51,187 bases of DNA from Herbaspirillum sp. GTDB taxonomy: Bacteria > Pseudomonadota > Gammaproteobacteria > Burkholderiales > Burkholderiaceae_D. Shown piece after piece: positions 17,179 through 26,781 of the stretch. Positions within the stretch are counted from its first letter, which is position 1. The number at the start of each line of letters is the position of its first letter. The stretch covers positions 1-51,187 of the forward strand of contig JAQGNR010000296.1 of NCBI GenBank assembly GCA_028291765.1, in the 5' to 3' direction. Below the pieces are notes generated by a model. The model saw only the letters and a list, made by a program, of their open reading frames with translations. It was not told the DNA's origin and did no database searches. The position numbers and the translations under genes are program-made.

Positions 17179-18270
17179 ATGCCGCCTTCCATCGATCGAA
17201 CCAGGATTTCCGCCGATACGCCAACGGACCCCGCCGCCCCGCCCTCATCAACCAAGCTGCGCCCGGTCGCCACCAAAGTGGCGCGCTCTGTTATCGCCGC
17301 ATGGCTGATGATGATTGTGCTGCTGAACCTGGTGCTGACGGCGCATCTGTTGACCGCGCTGATGGCCGGTTTGCTGGTTTATCATATGGTAGGCTCGCTG
17401 ACGCCGCTGGTGCATCGCCGCATCAATAATCGACGCGCGCATTTGATTACCGTGCTGTTCCTGTCGGCCATTATCATCTCGCTGCTGACGCTGGGCATAC
17501 TCAGTATGGTTGCATTTCTGCGCGACCCGACCCGCCTCGCGGCGCTGCAAAACAAATTCATGATCGCCCTCGAGATGGTCCGCACCCAAATGCCCGATTG
17601 GTTGCGCCAATATTTGCCCGACGACATAGGCGATGTGCGCGAACTGATCAGCACCTGGATGCATGCGCATCGCGGCGCGCTGCAATTGGCCGGCAGGGAA
17701 GTCTTCCAGATAGCGGCGCATATTCTGATCGGCATGGTGCTGGGCGCGATGGCGGCGTTACAAGTTGCACAGGCGACACCGCCGCAGCAGCCGCTGGCCG
17801 CCGCCTTGCTGGAACGCTGCGCATTGCTGGCCGATGCGTTCGGCCGCGTGGTCTTCGCGCAAGTCAAAATTTCGCTGCTCAATACCTTGTTCACGGCAAT
17901 TTTCTTGTTGGTGATTCTGCGCCTGGCCGGGGTGCATCTGCCGCTGACAAAAACCATGATTGTGATGACGTTCGTAGTCGGTCTGCTGCCGGTCATCGGC
18001 AATCTGATTTCCAATACGTTGATTGTGGTGATTGCGCTTTCGGTGTCCCTGTATGCTGCGATTTCCGCACTGATTTTTTTGATCCTGATTCACAAATTCG
18101 AATATTTTCTGAATGCCCGCATCGTCGGACTCCAGATCAACGCGCGTAGTTGGGAACTGCTGTTGGCCATGTTGATCGCCGAAGCCCTGTTCGGCCTGCC
18201 CGGGCTGATCGCCGCGCCGATCTACTACGCTTACGTCAAACGCGAGTTATATGAAATGGGCTGGGTTTAA
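17179..18270 (+). CDS. AI-2E/PerM family membrane protein
   Basis: The 363-residue polytopic protein has membrane segments near residues 35-75, 90-115, 175-195, then 230-290 and 295-345, the usual pattern of the AI-2E transporter (PerM/YdiK) family. The C-terminal signature GLPGLIAAPIYYAYVKRELY is diagnostic. Family members export or transport diverse small solutes, so an autoinducer role is not implied. The ATG at 17179 is preferred over the TTG at 17164; neither has a strong ribosome binding site. It is monocistronic. Confidence 0.85.
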   Translation: MPPSIDRTRISADTPTDPAAPPSSTKLRPVATKVARSVIAAWLMMIVLLNLVLTAHLLTALMAGLLVYHMVGSLTPLVHRRINNRRAHLITVLFLSAIIISLLTLGILSMVAFLRDPTRLAALQNKFMIALEMVRTQMPDWLRQYLPDDIGDVRELISTWMHAHRGALQLAGREVFQIAAHILIGMVLGAMAALQVAQATPPQQPLAAALLERCALLADAFGRVVFAQVKISLLNTLFTAIFLLVILRLAGVHLPLTKTMIVMTFVVGLLPVIGNLISNTLIVVIALSVSLYAAISALIFLILIHKFEYFLNARIVGLQINARSWELLLAMLIAEALFGLPGLIAAPIYYAYVKRELYEMGWV

Positions 18271-18606
18271 TAGGCATTTTGTACGCGTTTTGCAGGCGTT
18301 TTTGTAAGCATTTTTGTAGCGTTTTTGTAAATACCCCGCGCGCATTCGACGCACGTTTTTCACACCGTTTCAGCACTATTGCCGAGTATCATTATTGCTC
18401 TGCGGCATGTCACTTGCTTTAAGCGCCTAATTGAGCGCGCTTTACATGACTAATCCTGCAGTAGGCTCCCAATCCCCCCTGTTAGCATCCCAAAATGCAA
18501 GCAATTTTCGCGAATTGCCTGCAATACGTTCGTCATTGTTCCTTCCATAGTTCAGCAGAGAAATACGGGTTCCCGGGTAGTTTCCTTAAACATTCGGAGT
18601 TAAAAA
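18271..18606. other. Intergenic region with short T-rich repeats
   Basis: 336 bp. From 18273 to 18331 five imperfect copies of GCRTTTTTGTA run in tandem after the AI-2E-type gene; there is no hairpin, so they do not look like an intrinsic terminator. The rest should contain the chemoreceptor promoter, but I did not find a clear sigma-28 or sigma-70 match. Confidence 0.5.
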
Positions 18607-20394
18607 ATGTTAAATAACATCAGTATCAAAACCCGTCTTATTTTTGTGATGACGCTCATGTGCATACAGTTGGCTGTGGGCGCGGTGGTCGGCCTGGTCA
18701 GCCTGCAGATGACGAACACTTCCGTGAAGACTATTTATGAAGACCGGCTGATCGCCATGGGCCAACTGGATCAGGTGGTGCGTCTGATGAATACCAATCA
18801 ATTGACGGTTGCCTCGGCATTGACTGCGGACCCCGCCACTTTCGGCGCCCGCATGGATGAAGTGGACGCGCGTATCATCCAAATCAATACAATCTGGAAT
18901 GCCTACCTGGCGACTTATCTGACGCCGCAGGAAAAAGCGCTAGTGGAAAAATTCACGGCCAGCCGCGGACAATTCGTCGCACAAGGCTTAAAGCCCTCCA
19001 TTGCAGCTATCCGCGCCCAGGACATCAAGCGTGGCGTCGACTTACTCAACGGTCCGATGTCCGAGCTATTCAAGCCGGTGCAACAAGATATGAATAACCT
19101 GATTCAGTTGCAATTGGATGTCAGCAAAGGCGAATACGAGGCGGCGCAATCCAGATACAAGATGATGCTGCAGGCCTGTATCGTCGGCGTGACCTTATCG
19201 GTCCTGCTGAGTATTCTCATCGGCAACTGGCTGGTGCGCGCCATCACAAGACCGCTTAACCGCGCAGTTGAAATTGCCAGAGCCGTTGCAGCCGGCGATC
19301 TGACACAGGATATTGTTTCCTTGTCGCGCGATGAAACCGGGGCATTGACCAGTGCGCTCAAAGAGATGAACGATAATCTGAAGCGCATCGTCGGCGAAGT
19401 GCGCATTGGCACCGATACGATTGCGACGGCTTCGGCGCAAATTGCCAGCGGCAATCTGGATTTATCCTCCCGCACCGAAGAACAGGCCAGTTCGCTGGAG
19501 CAGACAGCAGCAGCCATGGAAGAGATTACCTCCACCGTCAGACAGAATGCCGACAACGCGCGACAGGCCAATCTACTCGCCGTGACTGCGTCCGGTATTG
19601 CTACCGACGGCGGCATGGCGGTCAATCAGGTGGTGGCGACAATGACCTCGATTAACGACTCGTCGAGACGCATCGTCGACATCATCAGCGTGATCGATGG
19701 CATTGCATTCCAGACCAATATTCTGGCGTTGAACGCCGCAGTGGAAGCCGCGCGCGCCGGTGAACAAGGGCGCGGTTTTGCGGTGGTGGCCTCGGAAGTG
19801 CGCAGCCTGGCACAGCGATCGGCGGCTGCGGCCAAGGAGATCAAGGAATTGATCGGCGATTCGGTCGATAAAGTCGGCGCCGGCAGCAAGCTGGTCGAAC
19901 AGGCCGGCAATACCATGAGCGAAATTGTCGCCAGCGTTAAAAGAGTCACCGATGTGGTGGCCGAAATCAGCGCCGCCGGCCAGGAACAAAGCGCCGGCAT
20001 CGATGAGGTTAATCTGGCGATCACGCAGATGGATGAGGTCACGCAACAGAATGCGGCGCTGGTCGAACAAGCGGCGGCTGCTGCGGCTTCCTTACAGGAC
20101 CAGGCGGCCAGTTTGGCGCAGTTGGTCAGTGTCTTCAAGCTCGGCGACGCGCATTTGGCGCCGGTCCCGCTGTTGACATCAATTACGAGCCGCTCACGCC
20201 CGCCCATCGCAAAGCTTGCTAAAACCGCAGTCAAGCCGAGCTTGCCGAGCGTAATGAGCGCATCAAGCACATCAAGTACGCCAAGCACACCAAGCACATC
20301 GACGGCAGGATCGCGCGGCCGCCTTGCGGCGGTGCCGACAGCGCGGGCGACAGCGCCGAAAACGGATAATCCCGATGACTGGGAAACCTTCTAA
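18607..20394 (+). CDS. Methyl-accepting chemotaxis protein
   Basis: The 595-residue Tsr-type chemoreceptor has TM1 (about 10-32), a four-helix-bundle periplasmic sensor (about 35-185), TM2 (188-208), HAMP (about 209-262) and a long signalling coiled coil. The kinase-control tip includes [20 protein letters not shown] and [19 protein letters not shown]. The methylation helix has [21 protein letters not shown] Ser/Thr/Pro-rich tether ends in DDWETF, matching the CheR/CheB-docking pentapeptide (NWETF-type). The ligand is unknown. No other che gene is nearby. Confidence 0.95.
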   Translation: MLNNISIKTRLIFVMTLMCIQLAVGAVVGLVSLQMTNTSVKTIYEDRLIAMGQLDQVVRLMNTNQLTVASALTADPATFGARMDEVDARIIQINTIWNAYLATYLTPQEKALVEKFTASRGQFVAQGLKPSIAAIRAQDIKRGVDLLNGPMSELFKPVQQDMNNLIQLQLDVSKGEYEAAQSRYKMMLQACIVGVTLSVLLSILIGNWLVRAITRPLNRAVEIARAVAAGDLTQDIVSLSRDETGALTSALKEMNDNLKRIVGEVRIGTDTIATASAQIASGNLDLSSRTEEQASSLEQTAAAMEEITSTVRQNADNARQANLLAVTASGIATDGGMAVNQVVATMTSINDSSRRIVDIISVIDGIAFQTNILALNAAVEAARAGEQGRGFAVVASEVRSLAQRSAAAAKEIKELIGDSVDKVGAGSKLVEQAGNTMSEIVASVKRVTDVVAEISAAGQEQSAGIDEVNLAITQMDEVTQQNAALVEQAAAAAASLQDQAASLAQLVSVFKLGDAHLAPVPLLTSITSRSRPPIAKLAKTAVKPSLPSVMSASSTSSTPSTPSTSTAGSRGRLAAVPTARATAPKTDNPDDWETF

Positions 20395-21171
20395 CTATTT
20401 CAGTTTCTGGGTGACCGCAATCAAAACGCCGAAGTCCGGACCGAATTCGGCAATGTCTTCCGGATACATGCGGGAGATATTACCATCGAGAAAAAGTGCA
20501 TCGGTACAGGCGATCTTGTCTCGTAAAAATGCGGCAAACTCATAAAAATTGATCGGCCCGCGCGAGATTGCCAGGACAACATTTTGCGGCGACGTGATGC
20601 ACACCGCATTGCGAACCAGGCGGTTCTCCGATGCCGCGGAAAACCTGGGGTTGATTTTTCCATGCTGGATCAGCATCGGCCCCGATTGGGTCGCAAACAA
20701 CACACCTGGCAATAAGGTATCTTGTTCGGCGGCGAAGCGGTCGGTATCGACAATCTCCGCCTGCCGGTCGCGAATCAGGAAGATGCCGTTTGGTTGCAGG
20801 TAAAAATTACCGTAGGCATTCTTGCGTAGATTCAATTTGCGCCGCGTAACGCCGTTTTCGATATACAGGCCCAGCGGCCGATAATCCTCTTCATAAATAC
20901 CTGCATTGGTCGCGCACACAATATTTTCGCCTCGCGTGCGCAGCCAAGCTTGCAATCGGGAGAATCTGCCCAGAACCGCTTTATTGTCGTCTTTCCAGAA
21001 CATCCTGATCACATCCCGCCGCAGATCGATTTTGCAAGTACTGATGCGCTGATCGCGCAATGGATAATCGATCAGCTCCACGCTATGGGACGGCGTCATG
21101 CCCAATGCCAAAAAACCGCAAAGCGATACCTTAAGCAGGGAGCGGAGATATCTGTGGGGAGCCATGCTCAA
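20395..21171 (-). CDS. Phosphodiester glycosidase family protein (DUF2233)
   Basis: This encodes 258 residues with a signal peptide (hydrophobic SLCGFLALGM, likely cleavage near HSVELIDY). The fold signature includes ATNAGIYEEDYRPLGLYIENG and a C-terminal ACTDALFLDGN, typical of the NAGPA/DUF2233 phosphodiester glycosidase family. Members are usually exported, and the bacterial substrate is mostly unknown. Its ATG overlaps the stop of the upstream antiporter gene (ATGA), implying coupled translation. Confidence 0.85.
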   Translation of the reverse strand: MSMAPHRYLRSLLKVSLCGFLALGMTPSHSVELIDYPLRDQRISTCKIDLRRDVIRMFWKDDNKAVLGRFSRLQAWLRTRGENIVCATNAGIYEEDYRPLGLYIENGVTRRKLNLRKNAYGNFYLQPNGIFLIRDRQAEIVDTDRFAAEQDTLLPGVLFATQSGPMLIQHGKINPRFSAASENRLVRNAVCITSPQNVVLAISRGPINFYEFAAFLRDKIACTDALFLDGNISRMYPEDIAEFGPDFGVLIAVTQKLK

Positions 21172-23018
21172 AGGGCCGCCTCAGAGGATGGTGTAGGGAT
21201 GGATTGCGGCATCGTGCTTTCCTGCAAATCGGCTGCCAGCAACTGGTCCATGCGCTCATTGGATTCGCGGAATGCCACCGCGTAACGTTCTTCATCACCC
21301 CATGACTCTGCCAGCAACGCGATCATTTCCTCGTCATGCTTGCGGAAGCTGCTGCTGGCCAAGGTCGATTGCCCGTGCGTCAGGCCCAAAGCCCTGAGCG
21401 CTTTTTCGCCCATCGACAAACCGCTTTCGAAGGTTTCGCGTTCAACGATATGCGCACCTTTTTGCAACAGGCGATAGGCATGGCGGCGGTCGTAAGCGCG
21501 CGCCAGTATGGTCAGATTCGGAAAATACTGCGTTGCCAGCTCGACCAGCACTTCGGCCTGGTCGCGATCGTCGATCGCCACAATCAACAGCTTGGCATCG
21601 GCAGCGCCGGCGGCGCGCAGCAGATCCAGGCGGGTTGCATCGCCGTAGTAGACACGGCGTCCGAAACGACGCACCAAGGCGACCTGTTCGGCGCTGATTT
21701 CCAGCGTGGAAATGCGGAAATGATTGACGATCAGCAGACGCGCGGCGATTTGACCGAAACGGCCGAAACCGGCGACGATCACATCGGGATGCGCATCCAG
21801 CGTGCCTGTTTCCGGCTCCGGCGCGCTGGAAAAGGCACGGCCGGCAAAATGGTCGTAGCCCATCAGCACAAACGGCGTCAGCGCCATTGAAATGGCTACC
21901 GCGGCAGTCGCCAGCGCAGCAAGATCGCCCCCGACCACGCCCGCCGCCGCCGCCAGGCCCAGCAACACGAACGCGAATTCGCCGCCCTGCCCGAGCGCAG
22001 CGCCCGTCTGCGCTGCCGTGCGGGCCGGAATCCCGAAAACTCTTGCCACGCCATAAACGATCAAGGCCTTGATCAGCATTAACCCGAACACCAGCGCGGC
22101 CAGCGTCGCGGCGTGGGCAACGGCCAGCCGCAGATCCAGACTGGCGCCGACCGACATAAAGAACAAGCCCAGCAACAAGCCGCGGAACGGCTCGATATCG
22201 CCTTCAATTTCGCGCCGGAATTCGCTATCGGCCAGCACCACGCCGGCCAGAAACGCCCCCAGCGCAGCCGACAAACCGACTGCCTCCATCAACAGCGATA
22301 CGGCCACCACCAGCAATAACGCCAATGCCGTGAAAATCTCGCGCGAACGGGTTTGAGCGATGTAACGAAAGGCTGGGCGCATCAGATAGCGGCCGACCGC
22401 AATCACAATCAAAACGGCGCACGCGACCGCAACGGTGCGCATCCATGCCGGAAAACCGCTCATCAGACCCGCATTGGCGACGATGGCGACGCCCACCTGC
22501 GGCATCGCCAGCAAGGGCAAGAGCGCAATCATCGGGATGATCGCCACATCCTGGAATAGCAAAATACCCTGCGATGCAGCGCCGGTCGGGGTTTTGCGCA
22601 GGCCTTTTTCTTCCAGCGTCTGCAATACCACCGCGGTCGATGACAGCGACAGGATAAAGCCCAGTGCGACGGCCGCATGCCACTCGACGCCGACGGCCGC
22701 ACCGATGCCCGCCAGCACGATACCGGTGAGCAAGACCTGCATGCCGCCCAAACCGAAAAAAGCGGTGCGCATGCTCCACAACACCGAGGGCTGCACTTCC
22801 AGCCCGATCAGGAACAGCATGATCACCACGCCGAATTCGGCAAAATGCATGACACTGGTTTGATCCCCAACCAGCGCCAGCGCAGAGGGGCCGATCAGCG
22901 CGCCGGCGATCAGATAACCCAGCACCGAGCCGAGACCGAGGCGCTGTGCGATCGGCACCGACAGCACACCTGCGCCAAGGTAGACCAGCGCCATCAACAA
23001 GGGAGCAGCACCTTCCAT
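21168..23018 (-). CDS. Kef-type monovalent cation:proton antiporter (CPA2)
   Basis: This encodes 616 residues. The first 385 or so form a CPA2 membrane domain with repeated hydrophobic helices (GSVLGYLIAGALIGPSAL, VIMLFLIGLEVQPS, FAFVLLGLAAAAG). An RCK-N/TrkA-N domain begins with VIVAGFGRFGQIAARLL, a Rossmann motif binding NAD(H) or glutathione adducts. KefB/KefC relatives export K+ during electrophile stress. A dedicated KefF/KefG ancillary gene is absent, so glutathione gating is unproven. AAGG lies 6-7 nt before the ATG at 23018. Confidence 0.92.
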   Translation of the reverse strand: MEGAAPLLMALVYLGAGVLSVPIAQRLGLGSVLGYLIAGALIGPSALALVGDQTSVMHFAEFGVVIMLFLIGLEVQPSVLWSMRTAFFGLGGMQVLLTGIVLAGIGAAVGVEWHAAVALGFILSLSSTAVVLQTLEEKGLRKTPTGAASQGILLFQDVAIIPMIALLPLLAMPQVGVAIVANAGLMSGFPAWMRTVAVACAVLIVIAVGRYLMRPAFRYIAQTRSREIFTALALLLVVAVSLLMEAVGLSAALGAFLAGVVLADSEFRREIEGDIEPFRGLLLGLFFMSVGASLDLRLAVAHAATLAALVFGLMLIKALIVYGVARVFGIPARTAAQTGAALGQGGEFAFVLLGLAAAAGVVGGDLAALATAAVAISMALTPFVLMGYDHFAGRAFSSAPEPETGTLDAHPDVIVAGFGRFGQIAARLLIVNHFRISTLEISAEQVALVRRFGRRVYYGDATRLDLLRAAGAADAKLLIVAIDDRDQAEVLVELATQYFPNLTILARAYDRRHAYRLLQKGAHIVERETFESGLSMGEKALRALGLTHGQSTLASSSFRKHDEEMIALLAESWGDEERYAVAFRESNERMDQLLAADLQESTMPQSIPTPSSEAAL

Positions 23019-23176
23019 GACAGCCTTTCATTGGAATATGGGGACATCGGTATTAAGACATGCGGCATGCGTATGCTAACCGATACCATTTCTTCAGGAC
23101 AGGTCTTGCGCCGCCTTTTTCAGTGCAGCGAAGTTACGATTCTTTGTCTTTTTCCCCGAAAAATATCGCTCGATCC

Positions 23177-23392
23177 TCAGTCGGAGGAATCCCAACCGCC
23201 GTAAACATCGCCTTCATCCATGTCTTCAGATACCACCGGCGTCGGCTGGGTCTGATTCGGGTTCTTTTGCTTGCCCCGATTGCCCTGTGCTTGATCGTAG
23301 ATACGGTTTGTACCCGACGTACCCGCGTTGTCGTTCAATGTATTCGCCTTGTTATCCAAGTCGACTTGATCCATCAATTTTGTTAAGTCCAT
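23177..23392 (-). CDS. Small acidic hydrophilic protein (71 aa)
   Basis: This encodes 71 residues, MDLTKLMDQVDLDNKANTLN at the start, rich in Asn, Asp, Gln and Thr, with the acidic tail DEGDVYGGWDSSD. It has no hydrophobic core and no signal peptide. AAGGA stands 4-5 nt before the ATG at 23392, which sets the start; the frame upstream of this only overlaps the next gene. It follows the transglutaminase-like gene by 77 bp on the same strand. No family is recognised. It could be a disordered partner or substrate of its neighbour, which is inference from position. Confidence 0.55.
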   Translation of the reverse strand: MDLTKLMDQVDLDNKANTLNDNAGTSGTNRIYDQAQGNRGKQKNPNQTQPTPVVSEDMDEGDVYGGWDSSD

Positions 23393-23469
23393 GTCTTCCT
23401 TAGTAGTGTTAATTATCTGGCTACAGTAATAGCGCAATAGGCGCACTTCCAACGTCAAAATTTTCCGAG

Positions 23470-24291
23470 TTAATTCGTATTGTCGACCGCCGATGCCCGA
23501 TCGTACATTTCGAATCCGCTGCGACCGTTTATGTGCATCAATCCTTCCAACGGTTCTATCGATGCTCCAAACGCGACTGTCACGTAGTTGATTGAGCAAG
23601 ACCCACATTCAACACGTACAGGTTTGAACCGATCAAGAGTCCTCAGCAGATCTGGTCGTTTGCGACGGAGGCTAGCAAGCGGACGATCCCCGTACGCCTG
23701 AATTTCTGCCCGAGCGATCGGCGAGAACAGTTCTTCGACTGACCAGTTCGATGTCTCACCGAGGGCGACAATTAGGTTGGGGATATACGCCTCTTGACCG
23801 TTCTCGTATGCTTGACGCTTGAGACTTACGTCAACCACATCGAATGGCGGCGCAACAACAACAGCGTGCGGCGCCGCGAAGACGCCATGGTCAAACGGAT
23901 AGAAATATTGCGGTTCGGGACACGGTTCAGGCTGAAACCTTATTGCCACTCCCATTTTTGCCACGTAGTTCCATATGCCCATTCGGTCAAGAATGCGTGA
24001 CAACAGCATAGAAGCGTTGATACAAAGGCCGAGTCGGCCATCAGCCGCCAAGTCCGCCGAGACCGATTCGGCCGCTCTGCGTATCTTCTCAGCCGCGGCC
24101 TCTAGATACACCGAATCGTACTCCCTGCTTCGCACGTACTCAGCGTACGTTTCTAGGAACGCTGGGTCGGCTTGTTCCGCCAGGATGAACGCCGGCGAAT
24201 CGTAGAATCCCGGCGCATCAGCTACGATCCCCCGATTTTTGAACGCTCGCTCGATAGCCTCCAAGCGCGGTCTATTCGACTTTTCCCACAT
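23470..24291 (-). CDS. Hypothetical protein with transglutaminase-like Cys-His-Asp pattern
   Basis: This encodes 273 residues. GLCINASMLLSRILDRMGI (Cys90), then PHAVVVAPPFDVVDVS (His142, Asp151 or Asp154), match the order and spacing of the transglutaminase/NlpC-like Cys-His-Asp core. In that core a buried Cys starts a helix and His and Asp sit on adjacent strands. The N-terminal 80 residues are helical. The reaction could be proteolysis, amide transfer or none. AAGGAAAA precedes the ATG. It belongs to an accessory block of minus-strand genes and has a small acidic protein downstream. Confidence 0.6.
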   Translation of the reverse strand: MWEKSNRPRLEAIERAFKNRGIVADAPGFYDSPAFILAEQADPAFLETYAEYVRSREYDSVYLEAAAEKIRRAAESVSADLAADGRLGLCINASMLLSRILDRMGIWNYVAKMGVAIRFQPEPCPEPQYFYPFDHGVFAAPHAVVVAPPFDVVDVSLKRQAYENGQEAYIPNLIVALGETSNWSVEELFSPIARAEIQAYGDRPLASLRRKRPDLLRTLDRFKPVRVECGSCSINYVTVAFGASIEPLEGLMHINGRSGFEMYDRASAVDNTN

Positions 24292-24328
24292 AGAATTTTC
24301 CTTGGTGTCGACCCTGTTATTATTTCTT

Positions 24329-24599
24329 TCATACGCCTTTGTGTCGAAGCCACAATTGGACTATGCGGTAAAAATAGTCCTTAGCCTCCGCCAGAGTCAT
24401 TGGGTTTTCAGGGGGCGGATCTTCTCGCCACGATGTCTAGCAGCGTCTCCTACTGCGGAAACTGAGTTCGCCGTGCGCATGAACCGGTTATATTCTGGCT
24501 TATTTGTCCAACCAGTGGCGATCAGGGCTTGCTCGTTGCCTACATTTTTATTAATAACTTCCAGCATGCGGTAGAGCCCAACCAGGCATCGCTATCCTC
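24329..24599 (-). pseudogene. Decayed hypothetical gene, C-terminal part only
   Basis: Three frames must be joined to read a coherent protein tail. DSDAWL continues in another frame as LYRMLEVINKNVGNEQALIA, then GWTNKPEYNRFMRTANSVSA and GDAARH. It shifts again to EDPPPENPMTLAEAKDYF and ends IVQLWLRHKGV. This tail (TANSV-x-A-x-GD-x-ARH then PP-x-x-PMTL-x-EA) resembles the C-terminus of a conserved hypothetical protein family. The frameshifts fall near 24425 and 24580. No N-terminal part was found upstream. Confidence 0.55.
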
Positions 24600-24733
24600 G
24601 GCGCGACTGCGCTATCCGACCCGCAGAGGGTTGTAATCCTTATCGTTCGTGGAGGCAGCGGCTCGTCAGATTGTCCTGCGAGATTCCCGACGCCCCCACT
24701 AGAACTGACCGCACCCACAAGGTTGCGGAGCCG

Positions 24734-25495
24734 TTAGTTTGCTTGAGGTGCCGCCGCGACGACCTTGGCCATGACTTCTGGGGCGCTCTTGCTGATTGCC
24801 AGAACACTCGGCCATATGGCATCAATTGTCTGCGTGACGAGCTTCGCAAGTTCTATGCGCTGGTTCAATTCGGCAGAATATCCCTCCGCCTTCGCTTCAT
24901 CGAAATGGCCGCCAATATAAATAACCCCGTTTGGCCCCAGTTCCATCCGGTACGCCATTGCTACAATGCCTGCATGACTGTGCTGGTGATACACATTCAA
25001 GGTGGTCTTCAGTTGCTCCGCGCCCTGAAGATTTAAACCTAGCCGATCCCAATTCTTGACAAGCTGTCTTGCAGCCAAGTGGCCCTCTACATCTTTCGCA
25101 CCTCCCTCAACCATCGCCCAGTAGCTGCATTCTTTGTCTCCAATCGCGAGGGTACCTTGATAAGAGGCCATTAGTGCCATGCAGATCCCCTCAATTGCCT
25201 GTCTGAACAAGTTTCCAGATGCAGTAAGTTTTCCTGTAAGTAGCAATTTCATTGATGTCACAAGGTCATCAAGCACACCGTGAACAAATCCACAAACCAA
25301 GGCTGTCTGAATGCAGTACTGGCTATCATCTGAGAATCTGGGAAACCGAGAAAACGCTGGAGCTATGGCTTCCGAGAACGCGATAGCTTGCCCCGAAAAT
25401 CGATTGCGAAACTGCTCCCTGACACTCTCGTCTGGATCAAACAGTTCGTTGATCACCACAGTGGATTTGCTGAAATCTAGAATTGGAACAGTCAT
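24734..25495 (-). CDS. Hypothetical protein
   Basis: The 253-residue soluble protein is mostly helical and begins MTVPILDFSKSTVVINELFD. Residues 65-125 (CGFVHGVLDDLVTSMKLLL, then GNLFRQAIEGICMALMASY) resemble the helical core of DUF5677-like hypothetical proteins, which is a weak resemblance. No catalytic motif is evident. The ribosome binding site is weak. It is followed on the same strand by the decayed gene and preceded by a GNAT gene 18 bp away. Confidence 0.6.
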   Translation of the reverse strand: MTVPILDFSKSTVVINELFDPDESVREQFRNRFSGQAIAFSEAIAPAFSRFPRFSDDSQYCIQTALVCGFVHGVLDDLVTSMKLLLTGKLTASGNLFRQAIEGICMALMASYQGTLAIGDKECSYWAMVEGGAKDVEGHLAARQLVKNWDRLGLNLQGAEQLKTTLNVYHQHSHAGIVAMAYRMELGPNGVIYIGGHFDEAKAEGYSAELNQRIELAKLVTQTIDAIWPSVLAISKSAPEVMAKVVAAAPQAN

Positions 25496-25513
25496 TTTTT
25501 CTTTGGTCGCAGT

Positions 25514-25993
25514 TCAACACTTGATTAGTCGCATGAATTGGATGGAAGGTTGACCAGAATAAACATCGGGTATTTCCATCGTACTCGGCCCAAGCACTCG
25601 CTCAGCAACTTTTCTTGAAGCAGCGTTATCGCTCGCTACAACGGCCTCTAAATAAAAGCTTTTTGTATGTTTTTTTGAATTATGTCGCAACTCAGCGAGG
25701 CTTTGCTTAAAAAACTCTGACGCGATTCCTTGATTGCGAAAAGCTTCCACAACGGCATATCCAACTTGAAAACACATTACTCCCTTGTACGGCTCTACTA
25801 CTACATAGATCACAATAGCTCTGACCTCTCCTTCATCAATACGGGCGTAAGTCAATCTTGGCTGTCCGTTTACATCATCCAATAGGAGCTTTATTTCAGG
25901 ATGCAACGTGCACGAGCCAGGCGAAATCAATCCATTTCTGAGCGCATCTTGAAAGCTTGCGAGTGTTTTGTTCAGATCGACCATGGCTGACAT
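25514..25993 (-). CDS. GNAT-family N-acetyltransferase
   Basis: The 159-residue protein has the acetyl-CoA-binding motif A region VGYAVVEAFRNQGIASEFF, in which a Q/R-x-x-G-x-G/A loop is replaced by RNQGIA, and motif B LEAVVASDNAASRKVAERVL, typical of RimJ/RimL-like GNATs. The acceptor is unknown. AGGA lies 10 nt before the ATG at 25993. It is adjacent to a hypothetical gene on either side (9 and 18 bp gaps), suggesting a small operon. Confidence 0.8.
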   Translation of the reverse strand: MSAMVDLNKTLASFQDALRNGLISPGSCTLHPEIKLLLDDVNGQPRLTYARIDEGEVRAIVIYVVVEPYKGVMCFQVGYAVVEAFRNQGIASEFFKQSLAELRHNSKKHTKSFYLEAVVASDNAASRKVAERVLGPSTMEIPDVYSGQPSIQFMRLIKC

Positions 25994-26002
25994 TGGATTT
26001 TC

Positions 26003-26365
26003 CTATCCGTAAAAAATGTCACTTGCAAAAGCTCCCAATTTTTCACAAGTTGAAACCACCGACGTTTGCGATGCGTTGGAAATTACAGAAATTGCCTCAT
26101 CTCTGATCTTATTAAACGAAGCACTACTACGAGGCACCACGGCCTCAAGTAAAAACTCAAGTAGCCCTCCATTTACGGAAATGGAAAAAGTTCCCTTGAT
26201 TCGATCTTCATTCCAAATATAAATGAGTGGCAACGCATCTGAGAGGCGATTAGCATCACATTCAGATTTCACCTCTGTGCAATACCTTGGTCGCGATAAA
26301 TTGTCATCTTTAAATACTTGCTGCAATACAAATTGGACTATTAATTTTTCTTGTTCGCTCAGCAT
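26003..26365 (-). CDS. Hypothetical protein
   Basis: The 120-residue protein begins MLSEQEKLIVQFVLQQVFKD. It contains an internal phrase LLEFLLEAVVPRSSASFNKI that echoes LEAVVASDNAASRKVAE of the neighbouring GNAT protein, but the rest does not fit a GNAT fold. I do not recognise the family. It ends 9 bp before the GNAT gene and is probably cotranscribed with it. Confidence 0.55.
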   Translation of the reverse strand: MLSEQEKLIVQFVLQQVFKDDNLSRPRYCTEVKSECDANRLSDALPLIYIWNEDRIKGTFSISVNGGLLEFLLEAVVPRSSASFNKIRDEAISVISNASQTSVVSTCEKLGAFASDIFYG

Positions 26366-26518
26366 ATTTATTTTCTAAAAAATAAGGCCCTAATTGACTA
26401 TTGATTTCAGCGCCTGATGGTATTGGATTATCTTTTTATATCGCACCGTGCTGTGCACTCCGCAAGCGCTATGTCGGCTTCTGCGGCCGCGTGTTCTGAA
26501 ATAATCATTTTCCCGTTG

Positions 26519-26734
26519 TCAGAGGTTGTTATGGGTAATGCGATGCTTTGCTTCATTCATCGCTTCCGCGTCGGCCTGGGCTTTCGTCACGCCACGAACA
26601 GGAACCAGCCTTACAACTTTGGACTCTCCGTCCGGGGTCATCACTTCAGCACTAGGGAACCAATGCCCAGGCATGTCTTCGTCCTGATAAGAAGCTGGTT
26701 CGATGCTATGGCCTTCAAAGGCGATTTTCGACAT
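26519..26734 (-). CDS. Small hypothetical protein (71 aa)
   Basis: This encodes 71 residues, MSKIAFEGHSIEPASYQDED at the start. A strong AGAGGAAA ribosome binding site lies 8 nt before the ATG. The middle (VMTPDGESKVVRLVPVRG) reads as a beta-rich segment followed by the helix AQADAEAMNEAKHRI. The family is not recognised. It lies alone in the accessory block, with about 150 bp of non-coding sequence before the next gene. Confidence 0.55.
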   Translation of the reverse strand: MSKIAFEGHSIEPASYQDEDMPGHWFPSAEVMTPDGESKVVRLVPVRGVTKAQADAEAMNEAKHRITHNNL

Positions 26735-26781
26735 TGTGCTTTTCCTCTGTTCAATTCCTATTGAATACCGCTACCCGGCCG

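Noticed and set aside
23177..24291. Lasso peptide or other RiPP system (transglutaminase-like protein plus small acidic peptide)
   Set aside because: No asparagine-synthetase-like cyclase, leader-binding PqqD-like domain or transporter is present, and the small protein lacks a leader/core layout with the expected ring residues.
24329..24599. Programmed frameshift in the decayed gene
   Set aside because: Two shifts are needed, stop codons also occur, and no slippery sequence with downstream structure is evident, so decay is simpler.
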